Notes: generated by a model not told the origin, from the letters alone. 64,000 nucleotides of DNA from Cordia subcordata (GCA_028554755.1 JAPTOF010000010.1:14270501-14334500); one strand, 5' to 3'; shown: positions 1 to 11,690, numbered from the stretch's first letter. Numbers and translations are program-made.

Positions 1-1
1 T

Positions 2-578
2 TATGATGAACATGGCATTGAACACAACTTTTTGGCCCTTCATACTCCTCAACAAAATGGGGTAATAGAGAGGAAGAATCGTACATTACAAGAAATGGCA
101 AGAACTATGCTAATAGAACACAACTTGCCAACATATTTTTGGAGTGAAGCCATAAACACCGCATGCTATGTACAAAATAGAGTATTGATTAGCTATATTA
201 AATGAAACTCCATATGAATTATGGCATGGTAAAACACCTAAAATATCATACTTCAAAGTGTTTGGTTGTAAATGCTTTATTCTAAATACTAAGGACCACT
301 TGAAAAAATTTGATGCTAAATCAGATGAAGGGATATTTTTAGGTTATTTCACAAAGAGCAAAGCATATAGAGTATATAATAAAAGAACTCTTGTTGTGGA
401 AGAATCAATGCATGTTACATTTGATGAGACTAATCCATTTGAGCCGAGAAAGGAGATTGACGATGCAGGTTATCTTTTAGAAAAGACAACACTTGAAGAT
501 CCAACTCCAAAGGATAAAGAAACTCCAAAACAAGAAATTACAAAACAAGAAGAAGAACATCAACAAAGGAGGTCTTAA
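2..578 (+). pseudogene. copia integrase C-terminal part (broken)
   Basis: The start reads in frame 2 as the end of the integrase core, with the motif TPQQNGVIERKNRTLQEMAR; the glutamate before RKNRT is the third residue of the DDE catalytic triad. A frameshift at about 190-200 moves the reading to frame 3, which continues as NETPYELWHGKTPKISYFKV and FGCKCFILN, the usual conserved block after the copia core. The first two catalytic aspartates lie left of the window. The frame runs to a stop after residue RRS at 578. Family assignment is firm; the protein is not functional. Confidence 0.85.
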
Positions 579-665
579 GCCAATGAAGAAAGTGAACATT
601 GGTCAAACAAAGGAAATGATGAAACCAAAGGAACGCATGAAGACCTACCTAAAAGTTGGAAGTTT

Positions 666-1637
666 GTGAGAAACCATCCTCAAGATCTAATCCTCGGTGA
701 TCCAAATGAAGGTGTAAGAACTAGGTTTTGTGAGCATCATGCATTTATTTCTCATATAGAACCCAAAAATGTAAAAAAAGCTTTCCTTGATGAAAATTGG
801 ATAATTCCCATGCAAGAAGAACTTAATCAATTTGATAGAAATAAAGTATGAAAGCTAGTTGAAAGGCCTAAAGATAGACCGGTAATAAGAACAAAATGGG
901 TATTTAGAAACAAACTAGGTGAAGTCGGAATAGTAAATAGGAACAAGGCTAGACCAGTAGCACAAGCAGACAATCAAGAAGAAGGAATTGATTATGATAA
1001 AACCTATGCTCCCGTAGCTAGACTTGAATCCATTCATGTGTTACTTACATTTGCATGCTACATGGACTTCAAACTTTATCAAATGGATGTGAAAAGTGTC
1101 TTTTTTAATGGATTCATTGAAGAAGAAGTTTATGTTGAACAACCCCCCGGTTTTGAAGATTCTTATTTTCCTAATCATGTTTTTAAACTAGAAAAAGCAT
1201 TATGTGGTTTAAAACAAGATCCTAGAGCTTGGTATGAAAGACTCAGTGGATTTCTTGTGGAAAACAACTTTGAAAGAGGAAAACTTGATTCAACCTTGTT
1301 TATTAAAAGAGAAAGGAATGACATTCTACTTGTCCAAATCTATGTGGATGATATAATTTTTGGTGCTACTAATATATCTTTATATGAGAGCTTTTCCATG
1401 TGTATGCACAAGGAATTTGAGATGAGCATGATGGGAGAGTTAACTTTCTTCCTTGGACTCCAAATCAAACAAGCAAAGGAGGGGATCTTCATAAATCAAG
1501 CCAAATACACCAAGGAAATTATCAAAAAATTTAGACTTGAAGATGCAAAGGAGATTGGAACTCTCGTGAGCCCCTTAACAAAGTTGGATAAGGATGAGAA
1601 AGGCAAATCTGTAGACGAAAAAAATACAGAGGTATGA
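666..1637 (+). pseudogene. copia reverse transcriptase (broken)
   Basis: The region encodes a Ty1/copia RT read mainly from 850 to 1637: WVFRNKLGE, YAPVARLESI, YQMDVKSVFFNGFIEEEVYV, ALCGLKQDPRAWYERL and the catalytic block QIYVDDIIFGAT, with FEMSMMGELTFFLGLQIKQ after it. The YVDD aspartates are present. Stops interrupt it, for example TGA at 849-851, and the canonical AFLNG is VFFNG here, so it looks decayed. It follows the integrase remnant and continues into RNase H after a frame change near 1634. Confidence 0.88.
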
Positions 1638-2284
1638 TCGGTAGCCTATTATATTTAACTGCCTCTAGACCTGATATCATGTTTGGCGAGTGCTTATGTG
1701 CTAAATTTCAATCTAACCCTAAGGAAACTCACTTAATTGCTGTAAGACGAATCATTAGATACCTTAAGGGAACAATTAATCTAGGACTTTGGTATGCAAA
1801 ACGAACATCATTTGACTTGTGTGGATTCTCTGATGCTGACTATGCTAGTTGCAAAGTAGACTGTAAGAGTACTAGTGGAATGTGCCAATTCCTAGGACAT
1901 TCCTTAATATCTTGGTCCTATAGGAAACAAAATAGTGTTGTTATTTCTTCTACCTAAGCAAAATATATTGCAGTTGGTAGTTATGTAGCTTAAATTTTGT
2001 GGATGAAACAAAATTTACTTGATTATGGATTGCAATATGATCATGTTCCTATATATTGTGATAATACTAGTGCAATTAATCTCACAAAAAATCCAATTCA
2101 ACATTCAAGAGCTAAGCATATTGAGATTAGGCACCATTTCATTAAAGATCATGTACAAAAAGAAGATATCATACTTGAATTTATTGATACTTTGCATCAA
2201 GTTACTGATATTTTTACTAAAACATTGCATGAGGATCAATTTTGCAAGATTAGGAGAGAAATTGGAATGATAAAAAGTGATTAA
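1634..2284 (+). pseudogene. copia RT thumb and RNase H (broken)
   Basis: Frame 2 gives YLTASRPDIMFGECLCAKFQ and SDADYASCKVDCKSTSGMCQ, the conserved connection and first RNase H aspartate region of copia pol. A stop at about 1954-1956 lies where the family normally reads an STAEAEY-like block, and another at about 1991. The reading then resumes as ILWMKQNLLDYGLQYD, CDNTSAINLTKNPIQHSRAK, HIEIRHHFIKDHVQK and DIFTKTLHEDQF, the usual C-terminus. The end at 2284 is the natural pol stop or close to it. Confidence 0.87.
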
Positions 2285-2644
2285 AATACATGCATATGTG
2301 TTTATATGGCTTGGGCATGAAAAAGCACGCATTTTTGCACTTTTTGACCCGGCCAGTCGACTGGCTAAAGCTAGAAGGTGTCTGGCTAAAAAGAAGACTT
2401 TTTTGTGTTCTCTGATCCGGCCGGTCGACTGGCTGAACGCGGACAAGGTTAAAATTAAGGGTTTTAACCCTAAATTCACTCAATTCTCTCAAACTTTTTT
2501 AACCCTAGCCAAAAAATTCTCTCAAATCCACTTTTAATTGTTCAATTTTCAACCAAGTTCTTCCAAAATCCTTCCTATATTTTGATTACCCACTTCGAAA
2601 AACTAGTTTTCACTGATTCAATTTTCAAAAAACAACACAAAATC
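2285..2644 (+). other. spacer between pol and env-like ORF with GTCGAC palindromes
   Basis: Non-coding spacer of about 360 bp. It holds two near-palindromic GC-rich motifs in otherwise AT-rich DNA, CCGGCCAGTCGACTGGCT around 2356 and CCGGCCGGTCGACTGGCT around 2424. The same motif family recurs in this element's 3' LTR and in both LTRs of the inserted Athila-like element. ORFs running through the spacer on either strand have no recognisable domain. Confidence 0.6.
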
Positions 2645-3274
2645 ATGGTGAATTTAAGCACTAGAGGTCAAGAATGTGGAAGAAGAAGAAAGAAGGCAAG
2701 AACACAATCTCCTCCACCACCTCCCGAATCAAAGATTCAAGGGAAACACTCGATGTTATGCAGTAAATATCTTGTTGACTCAGACTTCGCTGGCACCGAT
2801 GTTCTATCACTATTTGATGATTGGTTTATGTTTATGAATCTACATTGTGATGTTCAAGATAGATTAGTGATAGAATTCTATGAAAATCTTGAAGTACATC
2901 GTAAGAGCCCGAAACTTGAGTTAACTTCAACTGTGTGTAGGATAAAGTTTGTGCTTAATGAGGAAACTTTGAAAAATATTTTTCATATGCCTGTAAAAGG
3001 AGAAAGGCATTATAATAGCCAAGAGTGGCCGGAAGGAATTAAGGGCACTAATAAGCCAAAGGAAATTAAAGAGTTTATGTGGAAGGATGTAGGGCCTAAG
3101 GATTTAAAGTTAATTCTTCCCTTATTGAAAGATGTTGATTTTAACAAGAGAATTGCTTTCAAAATAATTAGTGAAGTAATTCTCCCTAGAAATATCAATG
3201 ATGGGAAGATACCGGTCATCGATGCATATATCTTTTACAGTTTGGAAAAGGGTGTTAAGATTGCTTTACCTTTC
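2645..3274 (+). pseudogene. env-like ORF of the Sirevirus-like element, 5' part
   Basis: This frame opens with ATG at 2645 and runs 210 codons until an LTR begins at 3275; the first three LTR bases (TGA) act as an immediate stop. The N-terminus is basic (CGRRRKKAR), followed by a proline run (PPPPPP) and then a mixed helical region without an obvious signal peptide. Its place after copia pol is where Sireviruses carry their env-like ORF. The frame continues exactly after the second copy of the 5-bp target duplication, at 14444. Function is not established; the N-terminal part also resembles ORFs often labelled putative plant transposon protein. Confidence 0.65.
3270..3274 (+). repeat. target site duplication CTTTC, left copy
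   Basis: CTTTC lies directly before the TG of the 5' LTR and is repeated exactly at 14439-14443 after the CA of the 3' LTR. Five bases is the usual length for LTR retrotransposon integration. Confidence 0.92.
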
Positions 3275-5168
3275 TGATGTGTTGTGTTTTTGTGTGTGTT
3301 TGCATTGTCATTTACCTATATTTTAGAGGTGTTGAGTGCTCATAATGATGCATTAGTGTAGTGCTTTTGATAAGAATAGACTTAAGCGTAAACAAATGTA
3401 CATATCGAGTTTAAGAGACAAATTGCTACACTAATTGCTTATTTTCAATGATTTAGGTGAACTTTGGGTTAAGATCGAGATTGGACGATGAAAGGTGATA
3501 AAGATGGGAAATGCACGGGTCTAAGAGAGAAGACCAGAGGCCGAAAAGACAAAGAATGGGGAAGAAAGTCAGCTGGACGACCAAGGAAAAAAAGAGCCGG
3601 TCGACTGGCTAGGTCGACCGGCCACTCGAGAGAGGTGCCAAAAATAGCCGGACGACCACCCTTCCGGAGCTGGCCGACCGGCTAGGTCGACCGGCCACTC
3701 CAGAGAGCATCATTAAAAAGCCGGTCGAGCTAGGTCCAGTGACAGTCGACCGGTAATATGCTGAGAACATATAAATAGGGCCCGATTCTGCAAAAAATAA
3801 GGACTTTTTGGTAGATTAACACACACTTCACATCTAAAATTCTCACACACTTAACCCTAGATCCCACCCACTTCACACACACTTTTCACACATTACTCAC
3901 TAAGAACCAAGCTTGATTTGGAGGGTTCAAACACTTTGGAATCAAGTTTGCTCAAAAGCTTTGTACAAGATTAGCTAGGATGAAAGGGAAGCTTCATTAT
4001 CTCTCTTTCATTTTATTTCCTATTATGATTGAGTAGACTTGTGTAAGGTGATTTAACTTATGTAATGGGTTAACTATATACTCTTATGATATGGGATATG
4101 ATGGCTGCATATATATACATGTTTCGAATTTTCTTGTTCAAATGAATATTTTCTCATTCATGTCTAAGTGTTTGATAAAATGCCTAGATGAGTAACATGT
4201 GTATAAATTGAAGTTTGTTTGTTACTAAACACATCTAATCCATATTATAATCATGTCTATGTGTTTATATATGGATACTATGAAGTGGGTAATGCTTTTA
4301 TTCATGTCTATATGTATATTTGCATGCCTAGTAACGAGCATAACTTCAATAACACATACGTGTTGGGTGTTAATTATTTCTAATGGTGTGAACTGAACAT
4401 GACGATGTTTGGTAGTTGAATAGGTTCCATTATTCACGAGCACCTTGGCCTTAAACATGTATGAACGCACTAGCAAGTCAAATCCTGTTGTAGTGACCTT
4501 AGAATGACGAAGTATAATTTACGGCTAGTCTAGGCTGAGTCTCCTTTGGCTTTAAATCCAGCCAATAGGTTTCCGAATAGGTTTAGTCGACCTTAGCAAC
4601 ACTAGGTCTTGGCTTTAAATCTAGCCAAAGGTTTAGGTACTAAGGTAGGTTCATTCTAAGCCACCTAGGAAGTTAGTTAGTCACTCTTGAGGTCCTAGGC
4701 CATAAGGACCACGCCATAGCTCTAGGAGGCGCCGCCTAGGGACAGACCCGCACCGAGTCCTAGGGGGAAATTAGGACACTAACTAGCAACCTAGTTAAGA
4801 GCACTCATGATAGTTAGCCATCATCCCTTAATCCCATAGCATTTGAGTATAGAATTACCCATTCATAAGTCGAAGTCACCCTAACCCCTTCTCGAGTGTT
4901 AGTTCCCTCTTGACCAACTTGTGCTCCCATTTTTCATATTCATAGTTTAGTTTTATTTCCTTTACCTAGAGCTCCCGATAATCCAAAACCCCAAAAAAAT
5001 ATGTCTAGTTTAGATCTTTCTTTTTGGCACTTTCTAGAACACCAAGCATAGAATTCACCCACATTATTCATGCCTCCCTGTGGTTCGACACCCGCACTTG
5101 TTTACGCTATATTGCACGATTCGTACGCTTGCGGGTCTTTTAGAGCTTGCACTCGAAAGACGACACCA
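3275..5168 (+). repeat. 5' LTR of Athila-like element
   Basis: It starts TGATGTGTTGTG and ends CGACACCA, and matches 12617-14438 along its length. It is about 72 bp longer than the 3' copy because it keeps extra units in a GC-rich GTCGAC motif cluster at 3595-3755. A possible TATA signal (ATATAAATAGGG) lies at about 3769-3780, shortly after the cluster, which is where an LTR promoter would be expected. Confidence 0.93.
3595..3755 (+). promoter_or_regulatory. GTCGAC palindrome cluster in 5' LTR
   Basis: Four GTCGAC cores (3599, 3613, 3686, 3745) occur in variants of CCGGTCGACTGGCT and AGGTCGACCGGCC. The cluster lies just upstream of the putative TATA signal ATATAAATAGGG. A role as a transcription-factor or RNA-structure site is inference; the repetition and position are seen directly. 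The 3' LTR has only three cores in the matching interval. Confidence 0.5.
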
Positions 5169-5174
5169 AGTTCT

Positions 5175-5192
5175 TGGCACCGTTGCCGGGGA
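5175..5192 (+). promoter_or_regulatory. primer binding site, tRNA-Asp type
   Basis: Six bases after the LTR end, TGGCACCGTTGCCGGGGA is complementary, with one mismatch, to the 3' end of plant tRNA-Asp (whose complement begins TGGCGCCGTTGCCGGGGA). This primer is typical of Athila/Tat-type gypsy elements. Confidence 0.88.
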
Positions 5193-5452
5193 GGCACGGT
5201 GATTTGCATTCTTTGCTTGTGTGTTTTGGTAGTTGCTTTTCTTACTTTCTTGCTTTTTCTTTATAGTTTGTTTAGTTTTTGCTTATCTTGTTTATTGTTC
5301 ATATTATCTTGCTTTGATCCTTGCTTATCTATTTCAACTTTTGTTTTTTATTTTTTAGTAGATTTTTTTTAGGATTGTGGATTATTTATTATAGTTATTG
5401 GAATATTGAAGTTTTCGGGGGTTGAAGTGGCCAGAGTTAGGATAGATTGTGC
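5193..5452 (+). other. untranslated leader of Athila-like element
   Basis: T-rich leader between the primer site and gag. A 100-codon ORF spanning the LTR end and this leader is made of leucine and phenylalanine runs from T-rich DNA and is not considered a gene. Confidence 0.6.
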
Positions 5453-6469
5453 ATGCTTGGTAGGAGATCCCTTAGAAATCCCCTAGTTCCTCTTAATCCC
5501 GAACTTGATAGAATTGCTAGACATTTCAGGAATTTAGGAGATCTTCTTGAGGAGATGACCGATCCCAACCATCCTTCTAATCCTCCCAATCCCCTAATGA
5601 ATCCCATTCCACCTCATGATCACATTAGGCATCAAGCCCAAGCTCATTTTAGACGAGAGTCCTGTAGACCGGATCCACCCATAGATGAGGAACCCACTCT
5701 TAGGCAATTCTTTCTCCCCGAAGCCTTTGAGCCCAATTTGGCTATTCAAATTCCGGGTTTGGGGGAGACGAACTTCGAGATTAAGCCTAATATGTTGGCT
5801 ATGCTTCCCTCCTTCTACAAGAGAAGCAATGAGAGTCCTCTAGATCATATCACTGATTTTGTTGAGATGAGTTCCACTCTCCATGTCCCCAATGTCTCTC
5901 AAGAGGTCATACGTCTAAGATTGTTTCCTTTCTCTCTTAAGGATAAGGCTAGGACTTGGTTGCATTCTTTACCCAATGGTTGCATTACTACATGGGCTGA
6001 GCTTCAATCTAAGTTCTTCCAAAAATTTTATCCCATGGCCAAGACGGCCGACCTTAGGACCTCCATTATGACTTTTTCTCAACATGACCTAGAATCTTTT
6101 CATGAGGCTTGGGAGAGGTTCAAGGATCTTCTTAGACAATGTCCACACCATGGGTACGGCAATCATGACCTAATGCAATACTTCTTTCGAGGCTTAAATG
6201 GACAAAATAGGATGATGGTCAATGCCGCCTCCGGTGGTGGCTGCTATCTTTTGAGACCGACCGAGGCATGGGAGAAAACAGAAATGATGGCTGAAAATTC
6301 TTTTCAAAATTTTGCAATAGAAAGGTCTAGTCGGGGAGGCAACAAGAGAAGTGTTAGTGAGGTTGGAGTTTCTTTAGACTTACCCGCTAAGGTTGAGGCT
6401 TTGACAAATAAACTAGATCAATTCATTTCTTTGTCCATTCATCCCAAGGTCATAGGACTAGTTCTTTAA
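5453..6469 (+). pseudogene. Athila-like gag, N-terminal and capsid part
   Basis: Gag is the structural polyprotein that packages element RNA. The frame opens at ATG 5453 (MLGRRSLRNPLVPLN). It carries an acidic and proline-rich N-terminus, then FEIKPNMLAMLPSFYKRS and the capsid-like core RLRLFPFSLKDKARTWLHSL, FFQKFYPMAKTADLR, and FHEAWERFKDLLRQCPHHGY, the conserved retrotransposon gag domain. A one-base-type frameshift between about 6440 and 6470 ends this frame early; the next frame carries on directly with the zinc knuckle. The rest of gag-pol is all in that second frame, so this is the only frameshift seen in the element. Confidence 0.9.
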
Positions 6470-7125
6470 GTTCTTCCTCCGCCCCTTTAGTTGTTGAAGT
6501 TTGTGCATTGTGCTCCGAGTCATCTCATGAGACCATAGCTTGCCCTTTAGCATCCCAATTTCCTGAATTCATGAAAGAGCAAGTGTGCGCCACGCAAGGT
6601 TATTCGCTTGAGTATAATCCATACTCGAAAACATACAATCCGGGTTGGAGGGAGAACCTGAAATTTTCTTGGAGATAAGGACAGCATGAGTCTAGTTCAC
6701 ATCCTCAAGTTCTACCTTAGCAGCGACCCCGTCCTCAATATCCCCCAGGTTTCTATCATCTTAATCAACCCTGTCTCACTAGTGCTCCTCAACCTTAGGC
6801 TTTACCTGCTCCCTCTAGTAGCCAGACTCCTAGTAATGATGTGATGAAGTTAATGTAGTTTATTCAGAATCAGCAGCAGGCATTAGCTAGTCAGCAGTAG
6901 GAGTTAGCTGACAATAGGCAAGAGATGGCCAGCTATAGGCAACAGATGGCTAGGTTTGAGACACAGTTAGGATAGATTTCTAGTCAATTGAGCGCTAGAG
7001 ACCCCGGGAAATTGCCTTCTCAGCCGGAGGTGAACCTTAGAGTCCAGTCCTGTTCCTTCACCGATACCACTTATCCCCCTCAGGCCTAGGCTAAGGCCGT
7101 CACCACTGTTAGGAGCGGTCGGGTA
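6470..7125 (+). pseudogene. Athila-like gag C-terminus with zinc knuckle (stops)
   Basis: Frame 1 reads through a CCHC zinc knuckle, CALCSESSHETIAC (C-x2-C-x4-H-x4-C), at about 6502-6543, followed by a glutamine- and proline-rich tail. Seven in-frame stops interrupt it: TAA at 6676 and TAG at 6718, 6796, 6856, 6898, 6973 and 7087. All lie in glutamine-rich surroundings, as if CAG or CAA had become TAG or TAA. No additional frameshift is needed. Confidence 0.8.
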
Positions 7126-8514
7126 GTGGATAATAGGGTAGGAGTTGACTTTGCAGTGCCTGCACCTAGTGGTCCTTCTAAGTCTAGAGCACCACATTGT
7201 AGCCTTGTTGAGGGAAATTCTAGAGAAGGTCCTGTTGAGAGAGATGAGCCCATTAAAGATCATGGAGAGAGTAGTACTTCCCGCCCACATCGGGAGGGAA
7301 AAGAGCCTATTGATGACTCCCATGAATCTAGAGGTCTAGAGCCTAGAGTTCCCTTTCCATCCGCTTTAGAGAGACCTACACCTAGTGAGGATTCTAGGTT
7401 CTTCAAGGTTTTAGAGCATCTTAAGGACCTTAAGGTCAATCTTCCTTTGATAGATGCGATCATTTCCATCCCTTCTTATTCTAAGTTCTTTAAAGATCTT
7501 TGTACAAGGAAACGGAGGTCATCGAACATTCCTAAGAAGGTAAGGCTTACGGAGAAGGTGAGTAGTATTTGTACTTCGGGCCTTCCGCCCAAGATGAGTG
7601 ACCCCAGAGCCTTCACTATTCCTTGTAGGATTTGTGAGACCCAGATTGATCATGCCTTATTAGATTTAGGATCTAGTGTGAATCTCATTCCCTACTCTGT
7701 CTATCAGCAGTTAGGTCTAGGTGAGTTGTCTTCTACACATGTTACTCTTCAGCTAGCTGATAGGTCTGAGCGTAGACCTAGGGGTGTGATCGAGGACGTT
7801 ATGGTCTAGGTAGGTGAGTTTGTGTACCCTGTTGACTTCATAGTGTTAGATATGGATTCGGGACATGACTTTAGACATTTTACACCCATTCTTCTAGGTC
7901 GCCCCTTCCTTGCCACCGCAAATGCCATTATCCATTGTAGGTCGGGGGTATTGAAGATGAAATTTGGGAATTTGAGATCCACTATGAAGGTTGCAGAGGC
8001 GGTGAATAGGGCTAGTATAGGAGAAGAGGATGGAGAAGAGTGCTTTAGGGTGGATGTGATTGATTCTTGCGTTGAGGATCTTATAGAAAAGACTATGACC
8101 GATGGAGAAGATTTGAGGAAATTTGAGGAATTGATGTCTAGTTTTGATTTGGAGACCTTAGAGAAGAAATGTGTAGCTTCTACTTCCTTGATTGAGAGCC
8201 ATTTGACTAATAAGTCACTTGAGGTTAATCCTTCTAGTCTCATTTCTAGTGATGTCCCCATTGATGATGTTGAGGTTAAGTCCTCCTTGGTTGAGCCTAG
8301 CCCTTCTTTAGAGCTCAAACCTCTTCCCGATCATTTGAAATATGCATCCCTAGGCTCTAGTGAGACCCTTCCAGTCATCATAGCTTTCGATCTTTCTAGT
8401 AAGCATGAGGAGCGTCTCTTAGAGGTCCTTAGGAAACATAAGAAGGCTATAGGGTGGAAAATTTATGATTTGAGAGGTATAAACCCTTCGGTTTGCATGC
8501 ATCGTATTCACCTT
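7126..8514 (+). pseudogene. Athila-like protease and linker (one stop)
   Basis: An aspartic protease that would cleave the polyprotein. The active-site block reads HALLDLGSSVNLIPYSVYQQ at about 7651-7710, with the catalytic D in DLG, a common variant of DTG in plant gypsy elements. The C-terminal half continues after an in-frame TAG at 7807 with LLGRPFLATANAIIHCRSG. An acidic linker of about 150 residues leads to the RT. The reading frame is the same before and after the stop. Confidence 0.88.
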
Positions 8515-9340
8515 GAGGATGAAGCCATTCCTCCTAGGGAAATGCAGAGGAGGCTAAACCCACACATGAGCGAAGTAGTTAAGAAGGAGATCATTAAGCT
8601 TTTAGATGCAGGCATTATTTATCCGATCTCCGATAGTGAGTGGGTTAACCCAGTCCAAGTTGTCCCTAAGAAGTCCGGGATCACAGTTGTTGAGAATGAG
8701 AGATGAGAGCTTATCCTTACACGTACTCCCACGGGATGGAGAGTTTGTATTGACTATAGGAAGCTCAACTCCAAAACTAGGAAGGATCATTTCCCATTGC
8801 CTTTTCTAGACCAGATCTTAGATAGAGTAGCTGGGCATAGCTACTATTGTTTTCTAGATGGCTATTCGGGTTATAACCAGATCCCTGTGTTTCCTGAGGA
8901 CCAGGAGAAGACCACCTTTATTTGTCCCTATGGCACTTTTGCTTATAGGAGAATGCCCTTCGATCTTTGTAATGCCCCAGCAACTTTTTAGAGATGTATG
9001 ATGGCCATTTTTAGTGACATGATTGAGAGACATTTAAAGATTTTCATGGATGATTTCTCAGTCTTTGGAGATAGCTTTGATGAGTGCTTGAGTCATCTCT
9101 CTTCAGTCTTAGACCAATGTGTGGAGAAGAATCTAGTGTTAAGTTGGGAGAAATCCCATTTCATGGTACAACGAGGGATAGTGTTGGGTCATTTTGTATC
9201 ATCTAGTGGAATTCAAGTTGACCCAGCTAAGGTAGAATTAATTGAAAAGTTACTTGTCCCTAAGTGTGTCAAGGATGTTAGATCTTTTCTAGGGCATGCA
9301 GGATTTTACCGTAGATTCATTAAGGATTTTAGTCATATTG
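8515..9340 (+). pseudogene. Athila-like reverse transcriptase (two stops)
   Basis: RT copies element RNA into DNA. The blocks are EMQRRLNPHMSEVVKKEIIK, WVNPVQVVPKKSG, RVCIDYRKLNSKTRKDHFPL, CFLDGYSGYNQI, TFICPYGTFAYRRMPFDLCN and the catalytic [12 protein letters not shown] (F/YMDD). Stops occur at 8704 (TGA) and 8989 (TAG). The second replaces the glutamine of the highly conserved ATFQRCM block, so it is clearly a mutation. The first aspartate (FLDGYSG) and the MDD pair are intact. Confidence 0.93.
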
Positions 9341-9850
9341 CACGACCCTTGTCTAGGCTCCTAGCACAAGATGTCCCTTTTGACTTTGATGATGAATGTG
9401 TTAGAGCTTTCAATATGCTTAAATCCTTATTGTCTACATCCCCAATTATCCAGCCACCTGACTACAGTCTCCCATTTGAGGTTATGTGTGATGCATCTGA
9501 TTATGCGATAGGAGCTGTTTTAGGTCAAAGGAAGGATAAGTTGCCCCATGTTGTATACTATGCTAGCAAGACTCTTGATGAAGCACAAAAGAATTATACC
9601 ACTACGGAAAAAGAGCTTCTAACAATAGTTTTCTCCCTTGACAAGTTTAGGTCATACATCCTAGGATCCAAAGTGATTGTCTACACTGATCATGCAGCAT
9701 TGAAGTATTTGTTGTCTAAGAAAGAATCTAAGCCCCGCTTGATTAGGTGGTTACTCCTCCTTCAAGAGTTTGACATAGAAATTCGGGATAAGAAAGGTAG
9801 AGAAAATTTAGTTACAGATCATCTTTCCCGTCTTATTAGCGAGTCTTCTA
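9341..9850 (+). pseudogene. Athila-like RNase H domain
   Basis: Part of an uninterrupted 737-codon frame from 8998 to 11211. The RNase H catalytic residues are recognisable in [16 protein letters not shown] (first D), [20 protein letters not shown] (E) and [14 protein letters not shown] (D), with DHLSRL near the domain end. It degrades the RNA strand after reverse transcription. No break was seen within the domain. Confidence 0.93.
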
Positions 9851-11211
9851 GTGATCCATCTCCTTTTCATGATTCATTCCCCGATGACCAATTATTTGCC
9901 GTCTCTCATCACACGCCTTGGTTTGCTCATATTGTCAATTATCTTGCCACAGGGCGTTTTCCTTTCTATTGGGAGAAAAGAGAAAAAGATAGGTTCCTAG
10001 CACAAGTTAGGCATTTCTTTTGGGAGGATCCCTATCTTTTCAAAGTGTGTGCAGATCAAATGATTCGCCGGTGTGTGCCTGAGGATGAATTTAAGAGTGT
10101 TTTGAGCATGTGTCATGATGAGGGGTGTGGGGGTCATTTTAATGGGAAGAAGACCGCCGCGAAGGTCTTGCAAAGTGGACTATTTTGGCCTTCTCTCTTT
10201 AAGGATGCCCAAGAATATTGCAAGAAGTGTTTTAGATGTCAACAATCTGGGTCCATCTCTAGGAGAAACATGATGCCTTTATCCCCTATTCTTCCTTGTG
10301 AGTTGTTTGAAGTTTGGGATATAGACTTCATGGGTCCATTTCCACCTTTCTTTGGGTACCAATACATTTTAGTGGCCGTTGATTATATGTCCAAATGGGT
10401 TGAGGCTATTCCTACACGCACTAATGACCACAGGGTAGTGGTTAAGTTTATTAAAGAAAACATTTTCTCTAGATTTGGAGTCCCTAGGGTCTTAATTAGT
10501 GATGAGGGTTTGCATTTTTGCCATAGGACTTTAGAGGCTTTGTTGAGAAGATATTCGGTCACCCATAAGGTAGCCACTCCTTATCACCCGCAAACTAGTG
10601 GACAAGTAGAGGTGTCCAATAGAGAGATCAAGCACATTTTAGAGAAAACGGTTAGGCCTAATAGAAGAGATTGGGCTATTAGGCTAAATGATGCTTTGTG
10701 GGCCTACCGTACCACCTTTAGGACTCCCATTGGTATGTCTCCATATAGATTGGTTTATGGTAAAGCTTGTCACTTGCCGGTAGAAATAGAGCATAGAGCT
10801 TATTGGGCAATCAAAGCCCTAAATTTTGACTTGGCAATAGCGGGTGAGAAAAGGAAGCTAGACCTAGCAGAATTGGAAGAGCTTAGATTCGAGGCGTATG
10901 AGAATGCTAAACTTTATAAGGATAAGATGAAGAGAATTCATGATAAACACATTATTAAGAAATCATTCTCTCCTTTTGATAAAGTTTGGTTGTTTAACTC
11001 ACGATTGAAACTCTTTCCAGGTAGGCTTAAGACAAGATGGGATGGTCCATATGACGTGATGGTTGCCTATCCTTTCGGAGCAGTCAAGATTAAAGACTTG
11101 AAGAATGGCCGAGAGTTGACGGTGAATAGGCAACGCCTGAAGCATGCATATGATCCGAGCATGGCTCGTGTGGAGGTTTTAATGCTTCAGGATCCCATTT
11201 ATGGAAGTTGA
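9851..11211 (+). pseudogene. Athila-like integrase
   Basis: The integrase zinc-binding region shows two histidines (HDEGCGGHF) and two cysteines (CKKCFRC). The catalytic core has D in [19 protein letters not shown] in [13 protein letters not shown] and E in [19 protein letters not shown], the DDE triad. The family usually reads DGG at the second aspartate; here it is DEG. The C-terminus ([20 protein letters not shown]) matches the plant gypsy class without a chromodomain. The frame ends with TGA at 11209-11211. This domain is intact but its polyprotein is broken upstream. Confidence 0.92.
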
Positions 11212-11644
11212 AGATGAGTTGGTGTTTGCCTGGCTGACGGCTTGGTGGTTAGCGCTACTAGGAGGCAACCTAGGTTCAATTTTGTAGTTTTGCATTTGTT
11301 TCACTTTCTTCTCTTTTTATTTTCTTTCTTTTATCTTTCTTGCACCCAAACCAAAGTGTTGAATCCTAATCCTTTGTCCCATAAGATACACCACTGCTCA
11401 TTATTGCACATGCCAATGCAAGTATGCATAGGCAATGCTACTAATCTTGTTTTCTTTGTGAGTGTTTATGAATTGTGAGTCACAGGATTAATAGTATGGT
11501 GATTTATCATTGGCATGGAAAGCTTTGAAGAAAATGCAAGGTTATATCTATCCTTTCTCCACTTATTCCCCATGTTTACACCCTATCCCCACCACCTTTA
11601 CTTGTTTTGTAATGACGATTTGCTTGTTTTTGTGCTTTGATCTT

Positions 11645-11690
11645 TTTGCTTGAGGACAAGCAAAGTTTAGGTTTAGGGGTGTGGGAGTTT
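11645..11690 (+). promoter_or_regulatory. internal hairpin plus purine-rich tract
   Basis: TTTGCTTGAGGACAAGCAAA forms an 8-bp stem with an AGGA loop and is followed by GTTTAGGTTTAGGGGTGTGG. It resembles the hairpin and tract before the 3' LTR but lies about 930 bp further upstream, so it may be a secondary or ancestral polypurine signal. Confidence 0.5.

Noticed and set aside
5070..5372. ORF spanning the 5' LTR end and leader as a possible small gene
   Set aside because: It crosses the LTR border and primer site and is a run of leucine and phenylalanine from T-rich DNA.
7806..8318. A 170-codon minus-strand ORF in the Athila-like protease and linker
   Set aside because: Serine-rich mirror of an acidic linker in the sense frame; no domain.
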